From assembly GCA_000969725.1 (NCBI GenBank), contig JXSR01S007612.1: a stretch of 23,986 nucleotides of DNA. One strand, 5' to 3'. The stretch is from Ophiothrix spiculata (Eukaryota > Echinodermata > Ophiuroidea > Amphilepidida > Ophiotrichidae). This document shows positions 10,717 through 18,274 of the stretch, one piece after another (the first letter of the stretch is position 1; every line of letters starts with the position of its first letter). The position numbers and the translations under genes were made by a program. The notes under the pieces were generated by a model that ran no database searches, was not told the origin of the DNA, and saw only the letters and a program-made list of their open reading frames with translations.

Positions 10717-10825
10717 AAAAAGTGTTGAAAAAAAACCTTGTAAGGGAAAGTGTCGAATAAGAATTACCATGTTAGCTAAAATATAAAGTCTAGACACGAA
10801 CATATAAAAGAAAACCATTTGGCAC

Positions 10826-11060
10826 ATTCATTTTTCTTTCGTCTGTTTAGATGATTAAGCTTTTGTTTTCCTTTGACATGTTTGACGAAGACAATTATAT
10901 TAATGTAACATTTTAAGTTACTTTGAAAGAGCTTAATGTCACTCGAAGAGATTTCATCCAGCGCTCTGGGATATTCCAAAGGCCATTTGCGTGATTGGCG
11001 TTTTATTAATGTCACATAATTTCAGGTACGGTATAATTAGATATTCATATAAAAGGCTAA
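10826..11060 (+). repeat. Array block C, copy 3 (unit 3)
   Basis: This block starts with the polypyrimidine-TTTAG tract at 10828-10850, followed by ATGATTAAGC. A frame reading LLFSFDMFDEDNYINVTF ends at a TAA. Past that stop, the same frame continues as VTLKELNVTRRDFIQRSGIF. Copy 3' at 12.55 kb reads through this region with GAG in place of the stop. This may be a relic plus-strand exon, but the opposite strand is also partly open, so the coding sense is uncertain. Confidence 0.6.
10828..10850 (+). promoter_or_regulatory. Candidate 3' splice acceptor tract in block C copy 3
   Basis: TTTTTCTTTCGTCTGTTTAG immediately before ATGATTAAG has the form of a vertebrate or invertebrate 3' splice site: a long pyrimidine run then YAG. 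The tract is unchanged at 12542-12565 and 20343-20367, while surrounding sequence has diverged. Whether it is ever used cannot be told from DNA. Confidence 0.4.
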
Positions 11061-11394
11061 TCAATCTATGAAAATTCATGGGGGTACATTAACAAAATTG
11101 GTTGGAATCAGTAGTTTATAACCTCTAAACAACATTAATATTTTGCCTAATATATGTTCCTCTTTATCAAGATGCATTAATGATACAGCCAAACTTTACG
11201 AGTAATTATAGAGCATATGAATGGTACAATGGGATGGTTTTACACAATGAAATTCACACTAAATAGAAAATCAGAGTCTTCACTTAACTTATGGAAACTT
11301 ATAACAATATTTATTATGAGAAAGCACACTTCAGACTGTGATGGTGGGTAGAATTATATTTATACTTTTTTGTTTGTTTTGTTTTCATATTTCA

Positions 11395-11475
11395 ATGAGG
11401 CAAAACAACGTCTTGTCGGAGAAACAAGCTGAAACTTTGCTCTTAAATATAATTTACAGAATGATGAAAAATGAA
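11395..11475 (+). repeat. Array block E, copy 3 (unit 3)
   Basis: GAGGCAAAACAACGTCTTGTC and GAAACTTTGCTCTTAAAT match GAGATAAAACAATGTCTTAC and GAAACTTTGCTCTTTAAC at 19400-19450. The block directly precedes F in both units. In the minus-strand gene model it would lie at the start of intron 1. Confidence 0.65.
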
Positions 11476-11489
11476 AATTGTAAACATAC

Positions 11490-11795
11490 CGTGATCACGT
11501 GCTATTGGTGGTAGACGCTGATTGATTAAAGGTTCATAGAGTGGTGTCAGTGATATATTTCCATCTTGTAAACAATCTATAGACATCCTGTCACAGTTTT
11601 CCCGCTCTCTTTCATTTGCCATTAAAATAACGTCGTTTCCCGCGCTGCTAAAAATGCCTTATTTCGCAAATGTTTCAATTTCTGTAGCTGTATCATAAAC
11701 TGAAATATTTTCCAAGTTAGATTTCGCTTCATATCATCCTTATGTATCATATGTCTATTAGAGTCGATTTCGTCATTAACGGTAATGCTTGTCAT
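11490..11795 (-). pseudogene. Relic first exon of an unrecognised gene, copy 1 (block F, unit 3)
   Basis: On the minus strand an ATG at 11795 starts MTSITVNDEIDS, after which the frame breaks relative to copy 2. A second ATG at 11622 opens 44 codons running without a stop to 11490. This stretch includes MANERERENC, DCLQDGNISLTPL and PLINQRLPPIARDHG. It ends at G|GTATGTTTAC, a strong 5' splice donor. Between the two ATGs the frame reads protein-like (EAKSNLENISV, TATEIETF) but has a TAA shared with copy 2. Compared with copy 2 it lacks 9 bp in frame (three codons). A TATA-like motif lies about 100 bp upstream. No family is recognised and no downstream exon was found. Confidence 0.45.
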
Positions 11796-11897
11796 CTATA
11801 ATTCAGCTGGTGTCTCGCAAATCGAATATCACAGAGACACCACTGTATCTCATATGTAGAAGCTTGTGTAGAAATTCCCACGAGCTTTATAATTGGA

Positions 11898-11907
11898 CTT
11901 TTATAGA
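11898..11907 (-). promoter_or_regulatory. TATA-like motif upstream of relic exon, copy 1
   Basis: On the minus strand the sequence reads CTATAAAAGTCC, a close TATA-box match. It lies about 100 bp before the first ATG of block F at 11795, leaving room for a start site about 30 bp downstream and a short 5' leader. Copy 2 keeps the motif unchanged. A second, weaker ATTATAAAGC follows directly. Confidence 0.4.
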
Positions 11908-12097
11908 TTCAAGCGGTAGTTGGCGCGCACACCTTCAACTTATCGGTATTCGTAAAACGTTTATAAAGCGATTCAGGCTGTTAGTAGGGTTAAGACGATG
12001 CATACGATGATAACCAACGATGGGTAGAGCTATAACGCCAGTCGCTTCATGATTTAATCTGTGCAATATCGTTAAAGCTACTTAGGATAAAAGTTTT

Positions 12098-12339
12098 TTC
12101 CGGGTGGGGGCAGTCAAACATGAAATTGATATGGGTGTAAGGCCCGCGCTCCGACAGGCTGGGGCATTCGGTGAGAGCGCAGGCTAAAAAAATGGGGGTC
12201 ATTGGATGAGAGCATGGATTTTGGCATTCGGTGAGAGAAAAAATTAAAATAACTTGGGGATCATTTATTCAAAGAATACGCGTCAGCATGATTTTTGGCA
12301 GTCGGTGATCAAAACTCAAGAATGGGACTGCCCCCGGAA
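12098..12339. mobile_element. 242-bp TIR element with 6-bp target duplication
   Basis: The ends read TTCCGGGTGGGGGCAGTC on the left and, reverse-complemented, TTCCGGGGGCAGTC on the right. They are flanked by AGTTTT on both sides (12092-12097 and 12340-12345). Unit 4 has the uninterrupted site near 20145-20160, where a GAAAGTGACGACGAG-like sequence replaces the insertion. That comparison shows this is an insertion. The interior has three diverged GGCA(T/G)TCGGTGA repeats and no coding frame. It is a non-autonomous DNA element with unusually G-rich ends. The superfamily is uncertain. Confidence 0.85.
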
Positions 12340-12349
12340 AGTTTTGACG

Positions 12350-12540
12350 GTGAGTTAATTTGGACTGTTCAGAGATACTATCAATATGATTTTTCCTTTC
12401 CGATGATTTTGATTGATATATGAATACTCGACGAAGCACCTGCAAGAAGATGTGAAATTGAAATCAACTGAATTTTCCACCTCACTGAGGCTCACTCTCT
12501 GCCTCCATCTACTAGTAAAATCATATATCGTCATAATTCC
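12350..12540 (+). repeat. Flank of block F duplicated between units 3 and 4, with hairpin mini-repeat
   Basis: This matches 20158-20342, including ATGATTTTTCCTTTCCGATG and ATACTCGACGAAGCACCTGC. Its end holds a CTCTCTGCCTCCATCTACTAG word. This is a form of a mini-repeat, CCCTCTGCCTGCTATAGTAGG then TCTACTAATAATAACATCGTCC, found at 12715-12790, 20283-20346, 20517-20583 and 20600-20655. The TAGTAGG..TCTACTA core can form a short stem. Confidence 0.75.
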
Positions 12541-12700
12541 TTTCATTTTTCTTTCGTCTGTTTAGATGATTAAGGCTTTTGTTTTCCTTTGACATGTTTG
12601 ACAAAGCCAATTATATCAATGTAACATTTGAGGTTACTTTGAAAGGGTCTAAACTCACCCGAAGAAATTTCAGCCAGCGCTCTGGGGTATTGAATTTAAT
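12541..12700 (+). repeat. Array block C, second copy in unit 3 (C3')
   Basis: This copy has the same polypyrimidine-TTTAG tract and ATGATTAAG as 10.83 kb, followed by FSFDMFDKANYINVTFEVTL and KGSKLTRRNFSQRSGV. In the frame beginning at 12579 this stays open for 72 codons to 12797, but the copy has an extra G after the acceptor that shifts the join. It lies on the other side of block F from copy 3, so each F is bracketed by C sequence. Confidence 0.6.
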
Positions 12701-12869
12701 TTTATTATTTGAATTTTCCACCCCACTCTCTGTCTTCTATTTTAGTATGTATCCTACTAATCATGCTAATTATAATACATCGTCCTTTCAGTTTTAAAAT
12801 TATACATGTCACCCTTTTAAACGTAAGATTCTAAATAAACCCATATACCCATGAATCATGTTATTTTAC

Positions 12870-13460
12870 ATTGTACCTCGTGTTTTCGTTTATCCCTCCT
12901 CCATCACACATCTAGTTATCTCAGAATTGATTCTTAAAATATGTAATTCAATTACCATGGATCATGTCATGTCTGTTATTCAAAAAGATATTACATGTAT
13001 TCACCATGCTTACTTTAAAACATTGATCTTCATCGTGGTCTTTGTAATGTTAATGTAAAATTTCAAAACTCAGTTTATTCGACAAGACACTATTGTATAC
13101 TTCTAATTTATCAGCAATAAACTTGAATCCAGTCAATTCCATGTCATCTCAGCGCTCCAGGATGCGTTGTAATCTGATTTCGTTTTGATTAGAAACGCTC
13201 AAGCTAATGGAATATACTTCCTCTATGTCAAATCATTAAGATAAATGTGGTATCATTTAAAGGTTTCATGATGTTAAAAATGTGTAGCGAAAAATAATTG
13301 TTGGCTAAAATTCGAAAAGCTAGAATAAAATGTTACCTAAGTCAGAAAATAGTTTTAAAATGACTGTAGATTTGCATTATATACTAGAAATAGGTACACA
13401 TGTACATGTAAATTATCCAAATCTATACTTCAGTACAACAAATAAATATTTATGTCAAAC
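12870..13460 (+). repeat. Array block A and A', copy 4 (unit 4)
   Basis: Landmarks are CATCACACATCTAGTTATCTCAG, TCTGTTATTCAAAAAGATATT, AGCAATAAACTTGAATC, GATGCGTTGTAATCTGATTTCG and then the A' part (AAAGGTTTCATGATGTTAAA, ACTGTAGATTTGCATTATA). This copy is closest to copy 5 at 22.4-23.37 kb and gives the empty-site sequence for the fold-back inserted there. Confidence 0.85.
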
Positions 13461-13569
13461 GTCAAAATGTTTATTGACCATTAATTTAAGGGTGAAGATT
13501 TTACTCACATATCGATCATGTTGATACGATGTCTATTGTACTAAGTTGCAGAAATAAGCAATACGCTAG

Positions 13570-13952
13570 AATAAGAACATCCGAACTCCATGAGCTGCCT
13601 TCTGTTAAGTTATGTAAAATGTAAATGCATATAAATCTCTGAAAATGCTTTTAAATCACTAGAAAGCATTTCCATGTTTTTATCCCAATCATAGTGTCAC
13701 ATTTGACCTTGTAGTTGACTTTGTTAGACATTGATAGATAACTATCCTAGCATATAGTTGCAGAGGGGAGCTCATGGAGTTGGGATGTTCTTATTATGGC
13801 TGTTTAGATATAGCAACTATGTACTATAACAAGTATCTAACAATGTCTAAACAAGTCAACTACAAGGTCAAATGTGACAATGTGATTAGGACATTGACAT
13901 GGAAATGCTATTTTAGTGATGTGACAAAATTTTCAGAAATGTGTATGCATTT
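13570..13952. mobile_element. Element made of two interlocked inverted repeats
   Basis: P (13570-13599, containing AAGAACATCCGAACTCCATG) is the inverse of P' (13766-13795). X (13623-13761) is the inverse of X' (13813-13952), sharing GTAGTTGACTT/AAGTCAACTAC, CACATTTGACCTTG and GCATTTCCATG. The order is P-X-P'-X', so the arms cross instead of nesting. An ordinary fold-back would be P-X-X'-P'. No coding frame or target duplication is seen. It lies inside unit 4 between A' and B, where unit 3 has only about 200 bp. Confidence 0.8.
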
Positions 13953-13983
13953 ATATTGTATAAATATAATCCGTTAAAATGTA

Positions 13984-14516
13984 CACTCTAAGAAATGACC
14001 GTATTTTGACGGTAGAAAACCGGTATTTTTTAACGGTGAATTCCCGTAAGAAAATATTTACGGATGAAATGTAAATTTGACGTATTTTTACGGGATTTTA
14101 CCATAAATATGTGGAAAAAACGGGGAAGTTCCGTAAATTATTAGCAAAAAAGACAATTTCACACCACAGAAAATATATACTAAATATAAAGTATATTTGT
14201 AGTTATTGTACTAAGGCTGCATATTGTCCCTTGGTATGGCCAGTAAAATACTGTATATTAATTTACGGCAAAGTTGTAAATTTTACGGTAAAGTGTTGGC
14301 AACCGAATTGCCAGGGATTTTACCGTAAAATTTACGGGAAATTTCTAAAATACCGTAGAATAATTTACGGCAAGTTGTAAATTTAACGGTAAAGTGTTGG
14401 CAACAAAATTGCCAGTGATTTTACCGTAAAATTTAGTTGTAAATTTTACGGTAAAGTGTTGGCAACCAAATTGCCAGTGATTTTACCGTAAAATTTACGG
14501 AAAATTTCTTAGAGTG
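13984..14516. mobile_element. 533-bp TA-flanked MITE with internal hairpin repeats
   Basis: Both ends begin with CACTCTAAGAAAT, an exact 13-bp TIR. A CCGTA..TTACGG-rich subterminal part follows, and TA dinucleotides flank both ends (13982-13983, 14517-14518). This is the signature of Tc1/mariner-type elements, which duplicate TA. The interior has no transposase frame. It holds three copies of a 62-64 bp hairpin unit at 14273-14334, 14374-14435 and 14436-14499. Elements with ACACTCTAA-type ends and TTTACGG repeats are widespread in animal genomes; that is recalled knowledge and was not searched. Confidence 0.85.
14273..14499 (+). repeat. Three copies of a 62-64 bp hairpin unit
   Basis: Each unit reads GTTGTAAATTTTACGGTAAAG, then TGTTGGCAAC..AATTGCCAG, then TTTTACCGTAAAATTTA. 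The outer TTTTACGGTAAA and TTTACCGTAAAA parts pair, and TTGGCAA pairs with TTGCCA inside. Copies 2 and 3 are directly adjacent. Copy 1 is separated from them by 39 bp of similar TTTACGG sequence. Confidence 0.9.
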
Positions 14517-14888
14517 TATAACGGCTAATCAGCCATACAATATTTTTAAATAATAAGGACATGAGCCTAAAATCAGTGTCACACATCACCGTATTGAGCT
14601 AAAACGTATGAATAACGTACAAAGTTTAGGCTATACGGTGGCGAGAAGCATTATACGGTGAAGAAATCCATACAATAAACGTATTAATTAACGAACATGA
14701 AACGAATAGACCGTACGATGACCGTACGACTTGCGGATAAGAAGCGGAAAAGTTGTCTCGTCACACTGAACAACGCCGAATGAGAACCGGACGTGTGCCG
14801 TACTAAACGAATAAATTAAGTATGATGAACGATCAAAACGAATAAGTAACGTACGAGTAGTCACAGAGACAATAGCCAAGGTAGATCC

Positions 14889-15440
14889 TAGTCCTGGCAC
14901 CATGACTTGACTTAGTGTCAAGTCATGGGAAATGCTATGTAGTAAAACTGCCATTTAAGCATGTCTGTACAAACCATCTGAGGACTAAGTCCACACCTCA
15001 AATTCAAACAAAATATTGAAGCTGTTCACAATTTTTTTAATTAGTAAGCTCCTTGAGAGTCTTGTGCATCCTATGATAGGTGGTTTGTTAACATTTTAGA
15101 ATCAAAATGTGTGATTTTTGGGCCAAAACTTGCCTTGTATGTTGTAACATTGGGTTTCCGAATTTGACAACCTCAGATTTGTTTACGTCCAGATTTTGGA
15201 TGATAAATTTCATCTTTTGGTTTACATTAGGTTTGTAATGATTCTACACTATTAAAAGATGTTGCCTATGCTGAGAGGAATTTTTTTAGGCTTTTAATTT
15301 TTCAAATATTTCATGTCAAAACTTAGAAAGCTTAAATGGCCAAAGTATTACACATTACTCCTGTGACCAAGGACCTTATAGAAATTACAATACCCAATGA
15401 TAAAAGTTAATGATGGTCCATGGTCACAGCCCTGGGACTA
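14889..15440. mobile_element. 552-bp insertion with 10-bp target duplication (Mutator-like)
   Basis: AGGTAGATCC occurs exactly at 14879-14888 and at 15441-15450. The bracketed sequence starts TAGTCCTGG and ends in the inverse of TAGTCCCAGGG, with a CCATG motif nearby on both sides. Target duplications of 9-11 bp are typical of Mutator-like elements, which is the basis for the suggested class. There is no transposase. The left end contains a perfect 12-bp hairpin at 14900-14928. Confidence 0.75.
14900..14928. repeat. Perfect 12-bp hairpin at an element end
   Basis: CCATGACTTGAC (14900-14911), loop TTAGT, GTCAAGTCATGG (14917-14928). It begins 11 bp inside the left end of the 552-bp insertion and is absent from the right end, so the two ends are asymmetric. 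Confidence 0.85.
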
Positions 15441-15537
15441 AGGTAGATCCCCACTTGAAAATCAACCTCTTCAAAGTTTGCGGTTCGCAAGTTTCATTAT
15501 ATATAATTCTCCAGTGCGCAAAACTACTCTATGACAA

Positions 15538-16200
15538 ATCCCGGGGGCGGGGGTAACTGATATTTGTGTCTGGGAGCTTCTGGGTAACCACCCGAGATCT
15601 GCCGATTCCGAAGGTGGCCCTTTGTGAGAACAGATATTGGCAAAAATGAGTGAAATCATACCCTATCTGAGATCATAAATCTACTGTTCGAATGGATACC
15701 CTATCTGAGACTATACGCAAATGTGACGAAGTAATTATTACAAGAACTGTAAAAATGTAATTGTTCACCATTTGAACACATTTAAGAATTGTTTCTAGGT
15801 ATTTGAAACACTTTTATTGGCAGTTTAAGGTACAATTGTCATTAATTCAACAATTCTCCTATTGGGGATTTAAAATACAAATTTATTACCCTATGTGACA
15901 CTTGCAGAGTATCAGGTCAATTTTGATACCCTATATTGCAAGTCCCTGTGCTTTAAATACCTGATAACTTATTAAACTTGTTCAAGTTGTGTACACTTAC
16001 ATTTAACTCAATTTTTTGTAATACCTACTTGCGTAGGGACTCAGATAGGTATGCATTTGAACAGGAATGGTAGATTATTGGTCTCAGATAGAGTATCATT
16101 TCACCCGTTTTTTGCTAATCATCATGATCATGCTAATTTTGGTCTCACATACGGTAACCTTCGGAACCGGAAGAACTCGAGTGGTTACCCTCAATGTCGT
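15538..16200. mobile_element. Fold-back element with roughly 230-bp arms
   Basis: The left arm (about 15580-15812) and right arm (about 15950-16195) are inverted copies. Matching pairs include GGTAACCACCCGAG with GGTAACCACTCGAG and GATTCCGAAGGT with GTTCCGAAGGT. GTGAAAT.ATACYCTATCTGAGA and TTCGAATGGATACC-like and GGTATTTRAAGCAC-like words also pair. The outer left end, CCCGGGGGCGGGGGTAACTG, has no partner on the right, so the right end is probably truncated. There is no coding capacity. It lies inside the 2.8-kb element. Confidence 0.85.
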
Positions 16201-16351
16201 TTTCAAATTAAAAACTGAATTAAATTATAGAGAATGATATGATTTGTAAAAAAAATAGGTGCAATTGAAAAAAACATAAAGATATGAATTTGAAATATAC
16301 ACCAGCATTGGTATATAAAACTTTGAATATGTTAATGTTTGTATTATTTTA

Positions 16352-17013
16352 TTTGTTTGTCTGCTTTGATGTTTTGTTTATTTTTGAGATTATTTTTAAT
16401 GGACATTCTGGTATTTCTTGACTGGTCCTCCTACCACTTTCATTTTCTCTAGAGACTAAAAGTAATTCTATAGGCGGGTTACCACATCCATTGCTCTCTG
16501 ATTAATTTTGATCAACTGAGAAAAGATCCAATTCTAGTGGATCGGTAAAAATACGTTTAATTCGTTATCCATCCAGTGGGAATTCGGTTTGTGAATGTTT
16601 CATTCGGTATCTATTCGTAAAACCTACGGTTTAAGCTTGATATGTATACGGTCACTGCGTTTCATATTCGGTATGCATACGGTTTGTTTGTCTGCTTTGA
16701 TGTTTTGTTTATTTTTGAGATTATTTTTAATGGACATTCTGGTATTTCTTGACTGGTCCTCCTACCACTTTCATTTTCTCTAGAGACTAAAAGTAATTCT
16801 ATAGACGGGTTACCACATCAATTGCTCTCTGATTAATTTTGATCAACTGAGAAAAGATCCAATTCTAGTGGATCGGTAAAAATACGTTTAATTCGTTATC
16901 CATCCGGTGGGAATTCGGTTTGTGAACGTTTCATTCAGTATCTATTCGTAAAACCTACGGTTTAAGCTCGATATGTATACGGTCACTGCGTTTCATATTC
17001 GGTATGCATACGG
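16352..17013 (+). repeat. Tandem duplication, 2 x 331 bp, nearly identical
   Basis: Copy 1 is 16352-16682 and copy 2 is 16683-17013, directly adjacent. I count only about six substitutions by eye, for example GGCG/GACG, CCAGTGG/CCGGTGG and GAATGT/GAACGT, with no length change. This is far closer than any array block pair, so the duplication is recent. A GTTATCCATCCGGTGGGAAT word from it recurs inverted at about 17225-17244, so the duplicated piece contains part of the subterminal repeat region of the surrounding transposon. Confidence 0.95.
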
Positions 17014-17302
17014 TTTATGTGCATCATGTTCGGTAATGATACGTTGAATCCCTGGTTCATTACACATGACGGATACACACCGTACATTAACGATTGCATA
17101 ACGTATGAGTAGCGGACGATTAGCGTGCAAAACGTACAAACTCCATCCATCAACCGTACACAAACCGTCCTGAGAGTTTTGACCTTGGTCAAAACATGAC
17201 AACGTACTCAACGTACGCAAAACGCATTCCCACCGGATGGATAACGGATTGAACGTGTTTCTACCGAATGCATAACGAACATTACCGTACAGTCAAAACA
17301 GT
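17014..17302. repeat. Subterminal CGTAC/CGTAT-rich array
   Basis: This interval has a high density of short related words on both strands, such as AACGTA, ACCGTACA, CATAACG and AACGTACG. It also has GCATTCCCACCGGATGGATAACG, the inverse of a word in the 331-bp duplication. It lies just inside the right TIR of the 2.8-kb element. Similar density occurs at 14600-14870 inside the left TIR. There is no gene. Confidence 0.65.
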
Positions 17303-17506
17303 GTACGTTATTCGTACGTTTTCGTCTATACGGTGATGTGTGACACCACCTTAAACAAATTGCTAGAACTTGAAGTGCTGCTACATATTGCGTACATGCC
17401 AATCACGGCTTTATTTTTTCCCTTGTACTAACGTGAGATCAAATCTATTTTGGTAGACAAAACTGAAAATTCACAGCATGGCTGGTATACATTGCATCAG
17501 GGATCT

Positions 17507-17630
17507 GTCACACTACTGTGACGAAACGTACAAATAACGTACACTTGTTTGGTAATCGATTAGCATGTATTTTAATGACCGAAACAGTGACGTTATTCGT
17601 ACGTTTAGGCTCTATATGGTGATGTGTGAC
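17507..17630. mobile_element. 124-bp MITE related to the 2.8-kb transposon
   Basis: The ends are GTCACACTACTGTGACGAAAC, with ACGTACAAATAACGTAC just inside, and the inverse GTCACACATCACCATATAG, with ACGTACGAATAACG just inside. These match the TIRs of the 14576-17346 element. It keeps only the two ends and about 45 bp between them, so it looks like an internal-deletion derivative mobilised by the same transposase. The target duplication is unclear. Confidence 0.8.
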
Positions 17631-17666
17631 CATGGAAAAAGTAGATCTTATTTACTTTTTCCATGG
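17630..17666. repeat. Perfect 14-bp hairpin abutting the MITE, bracketed by GTGTGAC
   Basis: CCATGGAAAAAGTA (17630-17643) pairs exactly with TACTTTTTCCATGG (17653-17666) around a 9-nt loop. GTGTGAC lies immediately on both sides as a direct repeat (17624-17630 and 17666-17672). The left GTGTGAC is also the MITE end. This suggests a small hairpin insertion with a 7-bp duplication, or a fill-in event at the element end. Confidence 0.7.
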
Positions 17667-17727
17667 TGTGACGGATCACATGATATCACTTGCCCTTATT
17701 CCATCCAACCTTAATAGGGCAAAGCAG

Positions 17728-18179
17728 GATAAGATATTTACACTTTATGTGCGTAGTGTACTCAAAATCATCCCCAGAAGCCATCATACCATTCATGATT
17801 CTTATGACATTTCTATAGTCTTCATGCATTATGTTAACATTTTATTGGATTCGGGGGTTGATACTATTATTAAGCCAACACGCTGAGTTTTCCATCTGGC
17901 TGATCTAAATTATTCAAAAGGTCTGAAAATCACTAAATGTAATTAGTGGGAGCCGACTTGAAAAGCCCCATTCTCTTTTCAGCAAGTATTACATTGATTT
18001 TTAAATTGGCGTAGAAAATGTCACGGTCATTCGTGGTCTTAAGGGTTAACAAACAATCTCTTGTAATATTAACGAGATTTCCTTTCAAAATATCACATCT
18101 CCACTGATTTGACCTGAGACTTTGTTCATTGTAAATTGAGTTAATTTAAAATTTGTAGCATGGTATAGTATTGTATCGA
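17728..18179 (+). repeat. Array block B, copy 4 (unit 4)
   Basis: This copy aligns with copy 3 (10250-10716) through the same landmarks: CATCCCCAGAAGCCATCAT, GTTGATACTATTATTAAGCC, TTCAAAAGGTCTGAAAATCAC, TTGGCGTAGAAAATGTCACGG, AACAAACAATCTCTTGTAATATTAA. It carries an extra ACCATTCATG that the inverted copy 2 also has. Block A of the same unit lies 4.3 kb upstream because of the transposon nest. Confidence 0.9.
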
Positions 18180-18274
18180 CAAGGTCGCAAAGACTTTACA
18201 TCTTTCGCTGAATATAAATACACTAAAATGTAGAAAGAAAACTATAATGAACACTTCTTTGTCAGTGTAACTGA

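Larger units (their letters stand above)
14576..17346. mobile_element. 2.8-kb DNA transposon shell with 44-45 bp TIRs and nested insertions
   Basis: The left end (14576-14620, GTGTCACACATCACCGTAT, then a GAATAACGTAC end) matches the reverse complement of the right end (17303-17346) over its whole length with few mismatches. The TIRs hold a GTACG-AATAA-CGTAC-type palindrome. About 300 bp inside each end is dense in AACGTA, CCGTAC and CGTATG words, as in subterminal transposase-binding arrays. No transposase frame remains. Inside are a 552-bp insertion with a 10-bp target duplication, a fold-back and a 331-bp tandem duplication. I found no convincing target-site duplication, so the superfamily is open. 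Confidence 0.75.

Noticed and set aside
10776-11015. Minus-strand frame over block C with PRALDEISSSDIKLFQS
   Set aside because: A similar minus frame can be read in units 1 and 2, so it was considered as an exon. Unit 3' and 4' copies break it, and no splice sites fit on that strand, so it was not called.
11789-12010. 73-codon plus-strand frame sharing its start with 19831-20022
   Set aside because: Similarity is explained by the F duplication. The frame runs antisense across the TATA-like motif, and its end is not conserved between copies.
14111-14380. 89-codon plus-strand frame
   Set aside because: It lies wholly inside the TA-flanked MITE and is produced by TTTACGG/GTAAA repeats.
14688-14954. 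88-codon minus-strand frame
   Set aside because: It spans the CGTAC-rich subterminal repeats and crosses the boundary of the 552-bp insertion, so it cannot be one ancestral gene.
17626-17886. 86-codon plus-strand frame sharing IPRSHHTIHD with a minus-strand frame at 6834-7067
   Set aside because: The shared peptide comes from the two block B copies, one inverted. The first part of the frame is the hairpin at 17630-17666. The other B copies do not keep the frame.
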